Source: Rhizobium sp. RU20A (GTDB lineage Bacteria > Pseudomonadota > Alphaproteobacteria > Rhizobiales > Rhizobiaceae). Taken from it: 64,000 nucleotides of DNA. Position numbers and translations under genes: made by a program. A model generated the notes under the pieces. That model did not search any database. It had not been told where the DNA came from and saw nothing but the letters and a program-made list of their open reading frames with translations. The stretch is from the NCBI RefSeq assembly GCF_900155885.1, contig NZ_FTMB01000001.1, positions 744,001 through 808,000 on the forward strand, given 5' to 3'. Of this stretch, positions 40,604 through 50,075 are shown one piece after another; the first letter of the stretch is position 1, and each line of letters starts with the position of its first letter.

Positions 40604-41194
40604 TTACTGGCCGGTGGGAACGCCCGAGCCAGTGGTGGCCGGGGCGGTGTTGGTGCCCGTTGCAGGCGTCGTCGTGGTCGCCGGAGCGGTCGTCGACGGC
40701 GTGGTGGCCGCGCCGTCCGTGGCGCCGGCGGCCGGTGCTTCGGTGCCCGTTGCCGGAGTGGTGGTCGACGGCGTCGTCGTGGACGGCGTCGTCGTGGTGG
40801 CCGGAGCGGTCGAGGACGGGGTCGTGGTTGCCGGTGTCTCGGTTGCCGGTGTCTGGGTTGCCGGTGTCTGGCCGTTGGTGGCCGGAGCCGGCGTTGCGCC
40901 GCCGAGCGAATCGAGAACGCCGTTCCCGTTCGTCGTCGTGCCCGGGATGCGGTCGAGAATGTCGGAGGCACCCGGCTGGAAGCGGGCGAGGATGCCCATG
41001 CCGAGCGCGAGGCCGAAGAACAGCACCGCCAGGATCGCCGTCGTGCGCGTCAGCGCATTGGCCGTGCCGCGCGCCGACATGAAGCCGGAGCCACCGCCAA
41101 TGCCAAGACCACCGCCCTCGGAGCGCTGGATGAGCACGACGCCGATCAGCGCGACCACGACCATGAGATAGATGACGAGCAAGACGGTCTGCAT
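40604..41194 (-). CDS. secG: Preprotein translocase subunit SecG with long Thr/Pro tail
   Basis: This 196-residue protein has the SecG core in the first 75 residues: one transmembrane helix, the conserved VVLIQRSEGGGLG (about 18-30), GGSGFMSARGTAN, and a second helix (AILAVLFFGLALGMGILA). The remaining 120 residues are a low-complexity tail rich in Thr, Pro, Ala and Ser with tandem near-repeats such as ATQTPATETPAT. Long tails occur in rhizobial SecG, but this one is strikingly repetitive. The role of the tail is unknown. Confidence 0.95.
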   Translation of the reverse strand: MQTVLLVIYLMVVVALIGVVLIQRSEGGGLGIGGGSGFMSARGTANALTRTTAILAVLFFGLALGMGILARFQPGASDILDRIPGTTTNGNGVLDSLGGATPAPATNGQTPATQTPATETPATTTPSSTAPATTTTPSTTTPSTTTPATGTEAPAAGATDGAATTPSTTAPATTTTPATGTNTAPATTGSGVPTGQ

Positions 41195-41331
41195 GTTCTA
41201 AGGTTCCCGGCCCCTTGGGCCATAATTCACGTTCGGCGGGTCCATATACCAATGCGCCGCCCATTCCAAGCCCTGATGCGTCAGGGCCCGGCCGTTGTGT
41301 CTCGTGAGAGACCGATCTGTCGCACGCCAGC

Positions 41332-42108
41332 TCAGGCTCCGGCAGTCAGGCCTTCATACGCGCCATAGATGGCGAGGAAGTCGGCCGCCTTCAAGCTCGC
41401 GCCGCCGATCAGCGCGCCATCGACATTGGCAACGCCCATCAGCTCGGCCGCGTTGGAGGGCTTGACGGAGCCGCCGTAGAGGATGCGCATGCGCTTGCCG
41501 GCATCGCCGAAGCGCGAGACGAGTTCGGCGCGCAAGGCCGTATGGGCCTCTTCCACATCCGCCGCCGTCGGCGTGAGGCCGGTGCCGATGGCCCAGACGG
41601 GCTCGTAGGCGATGACGGTGTTTTCGGCCGTCGCGCCATCCGGCACGGAGCCGATCAGCTGGCGGGTGAGCACCGCAATCGTGGTGCCGGCCTTGCGTTC
41701 GTCGCCGGTCTCGCCGATGCAGACGACGGCGGTCAGGCCCGCCTTGTGCGCGGCTTCCGCCTTGGCACGCACCAGAGCATCGTCTTCTTTGTGGTCGGTG
41801 CGGCGCTCGGAATGGCCGACCAGCACATAGGTGCCGTAGCAATCGGCGATCATGGCGGCGGAGATATCACCGGTATGGGCGCCCGATTCGGCGGTGTGGC
41901 AATCCTGCGCGCCGATGGCGAGCGGGCTGTCGGTGGCGAGCGCCGTGGCGACATAAAGGAGCGTGGCGGGCGGGCAGATCAGCGTATCGACCTTCGCCGA
42001 CAGGGGGCCGACGACGCCGGCGGCGATCGCCTTCAGCTGGTCCAGGCTGTCACGGGTGCCGTTCATCTTCCAGTTACCGGCCACCAGGGGGCGAATGTCA
42101 GGCGTCAT
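41332..42108 (-). CDS. tpiA: Triosephosphate isomerase
   Basis: This 258-residue barrel enzyme interconverts glyceraldehyde 3-phosphate and dihydroxyacetone phosphate. It has the catalytic Lys in GNWKMNG, catalytic His in VGHSERR, catalytic Glu in [11 protein letters not shown], and the phosphate-binding [10 protein letters not shown]. It is upstream of secG and divergent from the ompA-like gene. Confidence 0.98.
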   Translation of the reverse strand: MTPDIRPLVAGNWKMNGTRDSLDQLKAIAAGVVGPLSAKVDTLICPPATLLYVATALATDSPLAIGAQDCHTAESGAHTGDISAAMIADCYGTYVLVGHSERRTDHKEDDALVRAKAEAAHKAGLTAVVCIGETGDERKAGTTIAVLTRQLIGSVPDGATAENTVIAYEPVWAIGTGLTPTAADVEEAHTALRAELVSRFGDAGKRMRILYGGSVKPSNAAELMGVANVDGALIGGASLKAADFLAIYGAYEGLTAGA

Positions 42109-42322
42109 CAGCAGATCCTTCCTCGATCGTCACAGGTGTCAGCGGCTCTACCAGAGCCGGAGAACGAAGGAAAGCCGGTGATGGCGGTTCCGTCCGCGGC
42201 CGTGAAATGCGACCAAGGAAAGCCGTTTGCAGGCGGGATTGTTAGTGCTACTTTTCCTTTCGTTCAGGAAGCGGGACGGTGCCAAGGCGCGACCCCGCCG
42301 GTGCGGTTGGGGGACTGCGTTG

Positions 42323-43102
42323 ATGTTCAGGACGATGGGGATTGCACTGACGCTGGCGCTTGCCGCGAGCACGGGCGCGGGGGCGCAGGACGTGCTGTCG
42401 GAAACGACGCCGGACGAGCTGATCCGCCAGCTGACGCCGCACGGGGCGCGCGACCTCGGCCAGATGGGCGGCGCCCGAAAGCCGCAGAGCGGCGTGCAGT
42501 TCCAGGGCAGCGACAACAGCCAGACCTACCAGCAGCCGCAGCAGCACCAGACCTATCAGGCGCCTTCCTATGGCGGCAACGACCAGACCTACAATCAGAA
42601 TGGCGCGCAGAATGGCGCGGCGCAGACCTACCAGCAGCCGGAGACGCCGTCCTACGGCACCGACCAGCCGAGCGGCACCTACCAGCAGCAGCCGGCGGCC
42701 GAGACCTATGACAAGCCGGCGACCGGCTATGCGGCCGTCAATTCCTACGGCGACAAGATCCAGGCGACGGTCAACCTTGCCGTCACCTTCCGCCTCGGCT
42801 CCGCCGCCTTGACGCCGGAGGCGCAGAAACTGCTCGACACGGTTGGGGAGGCCCTGCAGGCCCCCGAGCTTGGCGCCTACAGCTTTCTGATCGGCGGGCA
42901 CACGGATGCCGTCGGCGGGCGCGAGGCCAATCTTGGCCTGTCGCAGCGGCGCGCCGAAACGACCAAGGCTTATCTGACCGAATTTTACCGGATCGATCCG
43001 AAGCGCCTCGTGGTCAGGGCCTTCGGAGAGGATTACCTGCTCTTCCCGGACTACCCGACCGACGGCCGCAACCGCCGGGTGGAAATTTCGACGCTGCAAT
43101 AG
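42323..43102 (+). CDS. OmpA-family outer-membrane/peptidoglycan-binding protein
   Basis: This 259-residue protein has a signal peptide (about 1-21), a middle part rich in Gln, Thr, Tyr and Pro with repeats of the QTYQQP type (about 65-135), and a C-terminal OmpA-like domain (about 150-255) with GGHTDAVGGREANLGLSQRRAE and NRRVEI, which should bind peptidoglycan. The ATG at 42323 begins the signal peptide. It is the first of three exported genes on the same strand. Confidence 0.9.
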   Translation: MFRTMGIALTLALAASTGAGAQDVLSETTPDELIRQLTPHGARDLGQMGGARKPQSGVQFQGSDNSQTYQQPQQHQTYQAPSYGGNDQTYNQNGAQNGAAQTYQQPETPSYGTDQPSGTYQQQPAAETYDKPATGYAAVNSYGDKIQATVNLAVTFRLGSAALTPEAQKLLDTVGEALQAPELGAYSFLIGGHTDAVGGREANLGLSQRRAETTKAYLTEFYRIDPKRLVVRAFGEDYLLFPDYPTDGRNRRVEISTLQ

Positions 43103-43293
43103 AAACGAAGAGGATCCCTAGACGGACTGCCTGTGGGGTGGGCGCACGGGCAAGAGGGTCAGCAAGCGGGGCATGCATGCAGGAGAGGGCTGAGGGGTCC
43201 GGGGCCAGGGCGGCTCCGGCCACCGCGACAGGGCAAGGCAGAACCGGCAGAGGCAGGAGCCGCCCCTCGTTCGGGCTCCGCTCCTTTTTCCCC

Positions 43294-44898
43294 ATGACGC
43301 TCGCCGTTGCGCTTGTTCTCGTTGCCCCCTGTTTCAGCGCCATCTCGGGGACGTTTTCGGCGATGGCCGAGGCTGCCGACCGCGTGGCGCTCGTCATCAG
43401 CATGTCCCGCTACACGACGATCAATCCGCTGCGCAACACACCCGCCGATGCGGCGCTGATCGCCCGCACGCTGGAGGGGCTCGGCTTCGAGACCGAGACG
43501 CTGAACGACGCCACCCTGCCGCAGGTGAAGGCGGCCATGAAAGACTTCGCCTTCCGGGCGGAAACGGCGTCCATCGCGCTCGTCTATTATGCCGGCCATG
43601 GTGTCGAAGTGGGCGGCCAGAACTACATCGTGCCGGTGGATGTTGCGGTAGAGAACACCGGCCAGTTGCCGCAGCAGGCCGTCTCGCTGAAGGACGTGCT
43701 GGCCACCGTCGAAAATGCCCGGCAGTTGCGCATCGTCATCCTCGACAGCTGCCGCAACAATCCCTTTCCCGAACCCGCCTCTTCCGCTGTCGAGGTCGCA
43801 GCCGTCGCCGGCACGCCGGAGGTGAACACGGCGGCCCGGTCGGTCGTCCCCGCTCGGCCCGAAGGCGCGGCCCCTGCCCTCGCATCGGCGGACACGGCCG
43901 CCTTGCCGGAGGCAACGCGGGGCCTGAAGCGCGGCGGCCTCGCCCCCGCCTCCCCCGAGCGCGGCATGATGGTCGTCTATGCCGCCAAGGATGGCGAGGT
44001 GGCGCTGGACGGGTCGGGCGACAACAGCCCTTTCGCGACCGCACTCGCCGACAACCTGCGCAAGCCCGATGTCGAGATCGGGCTGATGTTCCGGCAAGTG
44101 CGCGACGAGGTCATGGCGCTGACCGGCAACCGCCAGCAGCCGCACTTCTATGGCTCGCTGACGGGCGTTCCCTTCTTCCTTGCCGGCCATCAGGCGGGAA
44201 CGAACCCGGCGCCGGCGGACAAGCCGACGGCCTGGCAGACGCTCGCGCCCGACCAGGAGGTGCAGCTTGCGGCCCTTGCCGGCGACGGCGACACCCGCGC
44301 CATGATCGGCCTCGGCTACATCGCGCTGACGCCGGATCCCGGCAAGTTCGACCCGAAGAAGGCCCTCGATTTCTTCACCACCGCTGCCGGCAAGGGCGAT
44401 GCGGAGGCCATGTACGAACTCGGCAAGCTCTATGAGAAAGGCATCGGCACGAAGCAGGATGTCGCAAAAGCGCTCGATCTCTACCGCCAGTCAGCCGAGC
44501 ATGGCTTTGCCGATGCGATCAACGATCTCGGCTTCCTGACCTATCAGGGCACGCAGGGGCTGGAGCGTGATCCGGACAAGGCCATCGCGCTCTTCACCCG
44601 CGCCGCGGAACTGCGCCACCCGCAGGCCATGTTCAACGTCGCGGCCCTCATCGATGACGGCATCGTGCCCGGCAAGACGCCGGAGGATGCCGCACGCTTC
44701 CTCTATCTCGCGCTGCGCTCGGGCGTCGAGGATGTGCTGAACCAGCTGACGACCAAACCGACCATGTTCAAGCCGCAAACCCGCAAGGCGCTGCAACGGC
44801 TGCTGGCAGAGAACAGGTTCTACGAGGGCGCCTTCGACGGTGCCTTTGGCAAGGGCACGCAGCGCAGCCTGCGCCTCGCCTTCGGCAAGGACGGCTGA
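43294..44898 (+). CDS. Exported caspase-like (C14) protein with Sel1 repeats
   Basis: This protein has a hydrophobic leader followed by a caspase/metacaspase p20 fold: RVALVISMSRY, ETETLNDATL, catalytic His102 in YYAGHGVEVGG and catalytic Cys153 in LDSCRNNPF (numbering from the ATG at 43294). A Sel1-type repeat segment follows (about residues 330-460, with AMYELGKLYEKGIG), then a C-terminal peptidoglycan-binding-like part (GAFDGAFGKGTQ). The start is uncertain: ATG at 43177 and GTG at 43138 are in frame but would give a long polar leader. Partners and substrate are unknown. Confidence 0.85.
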   Translation: MTLAVALVLVAPCFSAISGTFSAMAEAADRVALVISMSRYTTINPLRNTPADAALIARTLEGLGFETETLNDATLPQVKAAMKDFAFRAETASIALVYYAGHGVEVGGQNYIVPVDVAVENTGQLPQQAVSLKDVLATVENARQLRIVILDSCRNNPFPEPASSAVEVAAVAGTPEVNTAARSVVPARPEGAAPALASADTAALPEATRGLKRGGLAPASPERGMMVVYAAKDGEVALDGSGDNSPFATALADNLRKPDVEIGLMFRQVRDEVMALTGNRQQPHFYGSLTGVPFFLAGHQAGTNPAPADKPTAWQTLAPDQEVQLAALAGDGDTRAMIGLGYIALTPDPGKFDPKKALDFFTTAAGKGDAEAMYELGKLYEKGIGTKQDVAKALDLYRQSAEHGFADAINDLGFLTYQGTQGLERDPDKAIALFTRAAELRHPQAMFNVAALIDDGIVPGKTPEDAARFLYLALRSGVEDVLNQLTTKPTMFKPQTRKALQRLLAENRFYEGAFDGAFGKGTQRSLRLAFGKDG

Positions 44899-44969
44899 TT
44901 GCCGCGCACGCCGCCCGGCGCGCCGCCGCGCCACGCATGAACAGATAGGACAAAACCTGGGGGGCAAGC

Positions 44970-45677
44970 ATGCAGACGACACCGGATCAGCAGGAGGCCG
45001 AAACGGACGGCGGCCGGCACCACGACGACACGGCGCCTGCCAGGAGCAAACGCCCGGTGCGCAGCCGGGCCGCCATCGTCTTGTTGATGGCACTGGCGCT
45101 CGTTGCCGCGGACAATGCCCTCGTTGTCGCGCAGACGACCTCCGGTCCGACCGGCGGCCCGACCGGAAACCAGACAACGCCCCAGATCGGCGAAGACGGT
45201 TCCAATTTCAGCCCGGACGACAGCCTGAGCGTTCCCTTCACCACCAGCATCGTGCGCAACATCGATGCGGTGAAGGCCGAGTGCCAGCGCTACGACCCCG
45301 TCTACCGCATCGACTGTCTGCAGCGCGGCCTTCGCCTGACGGCGCAGCGCATTCCCCGCAACGCCGCCTATGGCGACATGAAACGTGCGATCATCCGCGC
45401 CGCCGACAAGCTGGATGCCATCGTGCGCGCCAATGTCGACACGCGCGCCCCGAGGCTCGATGCCAAGCCCGGCGCCAATCCGCGTTTTGCCCGCAACCGC
45501 AGTTACCGCGCCATCAAGCGTCAGAACCTCGCCAAGGCCATGGCCGCCGCCAATCAGGTTGTCACGGAATTGCAGACCGAACTGCTGCGCGCCGCCGACA
45601 ATTCCGACAAGCGCCAGCAGCACTACCAGCGCGTCGCCGTCGCCGTGCAATCGACAAAGGTGCTGCTGCGCTCCTGA
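44970..45677 (+). CDS. Hypothetical exported protein
   Basis: This 235-residue protein has a polar, charged start (about 35 residues), one hydrophobic segment (AIVLLMALALVAADNALVVA), then a Gly/Thr-rich linker and a basic helical C-terminal half (KRAIIRAADKLDAIV, RAIKRQNLAKAMAAANQVVTEL). This is a membrane-anchored or secreted protein. I do not recognise a family. A Cys pair (AECQRY and IDCLQ) may form a disulphide. It lies 71 bases after the caspase-like gene. Confidence 0.7.
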   Translation: MQTTPDQQEAETDGGRHHDDTAPARSKRPVRSRAAIVLLMALALVAADNALVVAQTTSGPTGGPTGNQTTPQIGEDGSNFSPDDSLSVPFTTSIVRNIDAVKAECQRYDPVYRIDCLQRGLRLTAQRIPRNAAYGDMKRAIIRAADKLDAIVRANVDTRAPRLDAKPGANPRFARNRSYRAIKRQNLAKAMAAANQVVTELQTELLRAADNSDKRQQHYQRVAVAVQSTKVLLRS

Positions 45678-45696
45678 GCGACGCCCTGAAACGTGA

Positions 45697-45728
45697 AAGG
45701 GCCGCCGATGCAGTCAGCACCGGCGGCC
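45697..45728 (-). terminator. Hairpin after the aminotransferase operon
   Basis: GGCCGCCG (45700-45707) pairs with CGGCGGCC (45721-45728) between the convergent exported gene and the aminotransferase gene. On the minus strand it is followed by CTTTC, a weak tract. Confidence 0.5.
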
Positions 45729-45749
45729 GTGTCGTACCGATTGCGGCGA

Positions 45750-47219
45750 TCAGCCGACCTGGCTGCCGACGAAGTCCTTGACGATGCGGATGATGCCGCG
45801 GCCGAGCAGGTCGTCGAGGGCGTCGCAGAGATGATCGATATGCTGGCGCTCGCAGATCAGCGGCGGCAGCAGACGGATGACGTTACGATTGTATTCGGTG
45901 AAGGCCACCAGCGTGTCGTAGTCACGCAGGAGCAGCGCCCCGACGAAACCAGAAAGCGAGCCCTTCAGCTTGTCGTCGAGCATGGCGACGACCGGGCGCA
46001 GCACCATCGGCAGCGTCTGGCTGAAGTCATGGAACTCCAGACCGACCATCAGGCCCTGGCCCCGGATATCCTTGATGATCTTCGGATATTTCGCCTTCAG
46101 CGCATTGAGGCGCTCGACGAGGTAGTCGCCCTGCACGGCGGCGTTCTCGATGAGGTCCTCGTCATAGAGCACGTTCAGCGTCTCGATGGCCGTGATGCAG
46201 GCTTCGCCGATGCCGCCGAAGGTCGCCTGGGCGTGGATCATCGCGGTCTTGGGCGTGCCGTAGGCCTTCATGTAGATGTCGCGCTTGGCGATCATCGCGG
46301 CGACGGCCGTCTTGCCGCCGCCGAGCGATTTGGCGACTGCCGTCACGTCCGGCACGATGCCGGCATGTTCGAAGGCGAAGAAGCGGCCGGAGCGACCGAC
46401 ACCGCACTGCACCTCGTCGGCGACGAAGACGACGCCGTGCTTGTCGCAGAGCGCGCGCACCTGGCGCCAGAAATCCGGCGGCGCGATGTTGATGCCGCCG
46501 CCGCCCTGGATGGTTTCGAGCACGATCACGCCGATGGTCGGGTCGCTCTCAAAGGCGCGGCGGATGGCGTCGATATCACCGAACGGCACCTTGATGTTGT
46601 TGTCGAGCAGGCTGAACTCGCCGCGATAAAGCGGCCCGTCCGTGATCGACAGCACGCCCTTGGTCTTGCCGTGGAAGGAATTCTCGGCATAGACGATGCG
46701 CGGGCGCTTCGGGCCGGCGGCCCGTTCGGCGACCTTGATGGCCGCTTCCATGGCCTCCGAGCCGGACGAGCCGAGGAAGACCATGTCGAGATCGCCGGGG
46801 GCGATTTCCGCAAGGTTCTTGGCGAGCGCCGCCGCATATTGCGACATGAAGGCGATGCCGATCTCGTGGCGGTTCTCGTCCTGGAACTGCTTGCGGGCCG
46901 CGATGATCCGCGGATGGTTGTGGCCGAGCGCCAGCGAGCCGAAACCGCCGAAGAAGTCGAGAATCTTCCGGCCGTTCTGGTCGATGTAATACATGCCCTC
47001 GGCTGTCTCGACCTTGATCTTGTTGAAGCCGAGCAGCTTCATGAAATGCAGCTGGCCGGGGTTGAGGTGGTCCTTAAAGAGCGTCGTCATGTCGGCGACG
47101 CTCATCGCCTTGGCCTCTTCCACCGTCATCAGGTTCGGCTTGGCGATCGAGCCGTCAAGCTTGGGGGCGTCGAGCGCCACGCGGTCCGGTCTGTCGAGCA
47201 TGGTCGTGTTTTCCCTCAT
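45750..47219 (-). CDS. Class III PLP-dependent aminotransferase
   Basis: This 489-residue enzyme has the class III aminotransferase layout: a leading region ending YYIDQNGRKILDFFGGFGSLALGHNHP, the PLP phosphate-binding SSGSEAMEAAIK (about 150-161), VADEVQCGVGRSG with the Asp that binds the pyridine nitrogen, and the Schiff-base Lys in DVTAVAKSLGGGK. It is the last gene of a five-gene operon. Its start overlaps the SDR stop by four bases. The context suggests it modifies a sugar or lipid intermediate, but the substrate is unknown. Confidence 0.88.
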   Translation of the reverse strand: MRENTTMLDRPDRVALDAPKLDGSIAKPNLMTVEEAKAMSVADMTTLFKDHLNPGQLHFMKLLGFNKIKVETAEGMYYIDQNGRKILDFFGGFGSLALGHNHPRIIAARKQFQDENRHEIGIAFMSQYAAALAKNLAEIAPGDLDMVFLGSSGSEAMEAAIKVAERAAGPKRPRIVYAENSFHGKTKGVLSITDGPLYRGEFSLLDNNIKVPFGDIDAIRRAFESDPTIGVIVLETIQGGGGINIAPPDFWRQVRALCDKHGVVFVADEVQCGVGRSGRFFAFEHAGIVPDVTAVAKSLGGGKTAVAAMIAKRDIYMKAYGTPKTAMIHAQATFGGIGEACITAIETLNVLYDEDLIENAAVQGDYLVERLNALKAKYPKIIKDIRGQGLMVGLEFHDFSQTLPMVLRPVVAMLDDKLKGSLSGFVGALLLRDYDTLVAFTEYNRNVIRLLPPLICERQHIDHLCDALDDLLGRGIIRIVKDFVGSQVG

Positions 47220-48226
47220 TCGGCTGGAACGGCGTGCGGCTGGGCGTAGCCCCGGCCGGCCTTCTTGGCGCGGTATTCGTCATAGGCGGCGATCAACATG
47301 GCGGCGTCGTTGTACTCGGCCTTCCAGCCGAGATCGCGCTTCAGCCGGCCGGTTTCGCGCACGCACATCTCGTCGGCGATCAGATACTGTTCCGGGTCCA
47401 TGATCGGCAGGTTGATGCGGTCGAAGGCGGCCAGCGTCGCCTTGACGGCAAAGGCCGGCGTCGGCAGCAGGAAGGACTTCGAGCCGGCATGGCGGATGAG
47501 GCCGCCAAGCAGCGCACGCACCGAAGGCGGATTGTCCGAGCCGAGATTGTATTCGGCATTCGGCACGCCGCCCTTCCAGGCGAGACGGGCCGCTTCCGCA
47601 CAATCGAAGACAGAGATGAACTGGTAGGGGTTCTTGCCCGAGCCGATCATCGGCACCGGCAGGTTGGCGTCGATGAGCTTGAAGAGCTTTTCGAGAATGC
47701 CGAGGCGACCCGGGCCGATGATGAGGCGCGGACGGAAGATGGTGATGTTGAGACCGCGATTGCGCCATTCATAGGCGAGCTCCTCGGTGGCAAGCTTCGA
47801 CTTGCCGTATTCGCCGAGCGGCGCGGTCGGATGGTCCTCGGCCTGCGGCGACTGGACCGTATGGCCATAGATCATGTCGGTGGTGAACTGCACGAGCTTC
47901 GTCGCGCCGGCCGCAGCCGTGGCCTTCATGATGTTCTCTGCGCCATAATAGTTCACCGGCCAGAAGAACTGCCAGCGATCCTTGCGCTTCTGCAGCGGCG
48001 AGAGCATCTTGGCGGCCATGTTGTAGACCATGTCGTCAGGGCCGATATCAACCTTGGCAACGCTTGCGGGGTCCGTGACGTCGCAGCGCACATATTGCGC
48101 GCGGGCGTAGATCGCAAGGTCGGACTTGGCGATGTCGGCGATGAGGACCTGTTCGCCCTCATTGAGCAGGCGTTCGGCAAGATGGCGGCCGACGAAACCG
48201 TCGCCCCCGAAGATCACATGTTTCAT
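47216..48226 (-). CDS. Extended SDR epimerase/dehydratase
   Basis: This 336-residue extended SDR has the NAD(P) loop GGDGFVGRH (about 7-15), the catalytic Tyr/Lys in EYGKSKLATEE (about 155-165), and TTDMIYGH preceding it. Its neighbours (HAD-UbiA, DprE1-like oxidase) suggest a role in reducing or epimerising a lipid-linked or nucleotide sugar. Both ends overlap the adjacent genes by four bases (ATGA), so it is tightly coupled. The start ATG at 48226 places the Rossmann fold at the N-terminus. Confidence 0.9.
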   Translation of the reverse strand: MKHVIFGGDGFVGRHLAERLLNEGEQVLIADIAKSDLAIYARAQYVRCDVTDPASVAKVDIGPDDMVYNMAAKMLSPLQKRKDRWQFFWPVNYYGAENIMKATAAAGATKLVQFTTDMIYGHTVQSPQAEDHPTAPLGEYGKSKLATEELAYEWRNRGLNITIFRPRLIIGPGRLGILEKLFKLIDANLPVPMIGSGKNPYQFISVFDCAEAARLAWKGGVPNAEYNLGSDNPPSVRALLGGLIRHAGSKSFLLPTPAFAVKATLAAFDRINLPIMDPEQYLIADEMCVRETGRLKRDLGWKAEYNDAAMLIAAYDEYRAKKAGRGYAQPHAVPAE

Positions 48227-48660
48227 GACTGGCTCCCGATATTCATGTCGGCGTTGTCGCTGGCGAGGGCAGGCGCTTGTCCCGCGTCCGGGGTCGAGAC
48301 ACCGGACTGGGCGATCAGCACCGTGCCGACGCAGATGAAGGCGATCCCGGCAATGCGCCAGGCGTTGATGTCCTCCCGAAAGAGGAAGTAGGCAAAGACG
48401 GCCACGGCCACATAGGCGAGGCTGAGGAAGGGGTAGGCGAAGGACAACTCGACCTTGGACAGCACGAAGAGGTGCGAGGCCATCGAGATGACGAAGGTGA
48501 CGAGACCGGCAAAGACCCAAGGGTTGAAGACGATCTGCAGCAGCTTCAGGACGATATTGTCCGACAGCGGCGAGACCAGCGTCGTCATGCCCTGCTTCAG
48601 CATCAGCTGGGCGGCCGCGTTCGTCAGTACAGTAAACAAGATAAATGGAAGATACTTCAT
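48223..48660 (-). CDS. Small EamA/SMR-type membrane transporter
   Basis: This 145-residue protein has four hydrophobic helices and the SMR/EamA features: an N-terminal Gln/Lys-containing helix (NAAAQLMLKQG) and SFAYPFLSLAYVAVAVFAYFLF. It resembles the ArnE/ArnF type of flippases. In this operon it could move the lipid-linked sugar across the membrane. That role is inference. Its stop overlaps the SDR start. Confidence 0.85.
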   Translation of the reverse strand: MKYLPFILFTVLTNAAAQLMLKQGMTTLVSPLSDNIVLKLLQIVFNPWVFAGLVTFVISMASHLFVLSKVELSFAYPFLSLAYVAVAVFAYFLFREDINAWRIAGIAFICVGTVLIAQSGVSTPDAGQAPALASDNADMNIGSQS

Positions 48661-48750
48661 GTCCTTGTCCCTTTTTCCAGTCTCGGAAGTACCGGAGAAG
48701 ACGTACTATTCGATGAAGAACAGTGGTTTATTTTAATCGAACACCTTGGG

Positions 48751-50073
48751 TTACCGATTGGTGAGCGCCATCGCCGTGCGCCGCCAGAAATCGGACATCA
48801 GCGCGGGATCGCGCACCGCCTCCAGCCGCTCCCAGTCCGGAAACGAGGCGGCGAAGGTGGCGGGCGCCATGCGCTGGTCCTTGTAGGGATTGATCGCCCC
48901 GCCCGCGGCCATCACGATCGCATCGAGACGGTCGAGCAGCGCGAGCGTCGACGCGCCCTGATTTGAGAAATCGAGCGTCAGCGTGAAGCCTTCGCGCGCA
49001 AAGGAAAGAAGGCCGCGCTGCCGGCGATCGCCGAACTTCTTCAGAACCGTCAGGAAGGAAGCGTGGCCGGCCGCCTGCGCCGCCGTCATCAGGGCCCTCA
49101 CCGTCGCTTCGCCGGCCTCCAGCGGAAAGACGCTCTGGTGCTGGAAAAGGCCGCGCGGGCCGTAAAGCCGGTTCCAGTCGCCGATGGCGTCGAGCGGATA
49201 GAAATAGCTCGTCCAGGGCACCGTCGAGACCTGTTCGCCGGGCCGCGCCTTGCGGTAATAGAGTTCGTTGAAGGCCTTCAGCGTCAGACCGTTCAGGAGA
49301 TTGACGGGCGGCATGAAGGGAACCGACGGCCGCACCCATTTCTTCGGAATGTCCGGAATTTCACCATCCGCATTGGCATGGTCGCCGGCCAGAAGAATGC
49401 CGCGTCCGAAGCCCCTGCCCTTTGCCAGCTGGTCGATCCAGGCGACGGAATATTCATGCGCGGCATCGACCGCCTCGACGCGGGCGAAATAGTCCGAGAG
49501 GCTGTCGAAGCGGATCGCATGCTGCTGCACATGCACGGCCGGCACCTTCATCAGCTGCAGCTGGGCGCTCAGGATGACACCGGTCAGTCCCATGCCGCCG
49601 ATCGTCGCGGCAAAAAGCGCGGGATTCTGGTCGGGAGAACAGGTCAGCAACGTACCGTCCGAGCGCAGCAGGTCGAAGGACAGCACATGGTGGCCGAAGC
49701 TGCCGCGCGCATGGTGGTTCTTGCCGTGCACATCGTTGGCGATGGCGCCGCCGATCGTGGCGAAGGCCGTGCCGGGCGTGACCGCCAGGAAAAAGCGATG
49801 TGCCGCGACATGCTCGATGACCTCGCGCAGCGTCACCCCGGCCTCGCAGGTCAGGATCCCCGTACCCGGATCGAAAGCGGTTATGCGGGCGCGGCGGCGC
49901 ATCTCGATGAGGCTGCCCGTATCATTGTGGCAACTGTCGCCGTAGGAGCGTCCCTGGCCGAAGGGCAGGAAGGCCTCCGCGCCAAGCGCGCCGATGCGGT
50001 TGTCGTAGTCGTCCGGGGCGATGGCCTGGCGCGTGCGCGAAACGACCCGGCCCCAGCTGTCGAACGTGCCCAC
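48751..50073 (-). CDS. DprE1-like FAD-dependent oxidase
   Basis: This 440-residue protein is a vanillyl-alcohol-oxidase-type flavoenzyme closely like mycobacterial DprE1, which oxidises decaprenylphosphoryl-ribose. Shared features are FGQGRSYGDSC (about 38-48), GGAIANDVHGKNHHARGSFG (about 107-126), GGMGLTG, WNRLYGPRG, and the KDQR near the C-terminus that holds the catalytic Lys. The DprE1 cysteine attacked by benzothiazinones appears as Thr (GFTLTLDF). It lies two bases after the UbiA gene. Confidence 0.9.
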   Translation of the reverse strand: MGTFDSWGRVVSRTRQAIAPDDYDNRIGALGAEAFLPFGQGRSYGDSCHNDTGSLIEMRRRARITAFDPGTGILTCEAGVTLREVIEHVAAHRFFLAVTPGTAFATIGGAIANDVHGKNHHARGSFGHHVLSFDLLRSDGTLLTCSPDQNPALFAATIGGMGLTGVILSAQLQLMKVPAVHVQQHAIRFDSLSDYFARVEAVDAAHEYSVAWIDQLAKGRGFGRGILLAGDHANADGEIPDIPKKWVRPSVPFMPPVNLLNGLTLKAFNELYYRKARPGEQVSTVPWTSYFYPLDAIGDWNRLYGPRGLFQHQSVFPLEAGEATVRALMTAAQAAGHASFLTVLKKFGDRRQRGLLSFAREGFTLTLDFSNQGASTLALLDRLDAIVMAAGGAINPYKDQRMAPATFAASFPDWERLEAVRDPALMSDFWRRTAMALTNR

Positions 50074-50075
50074 GC

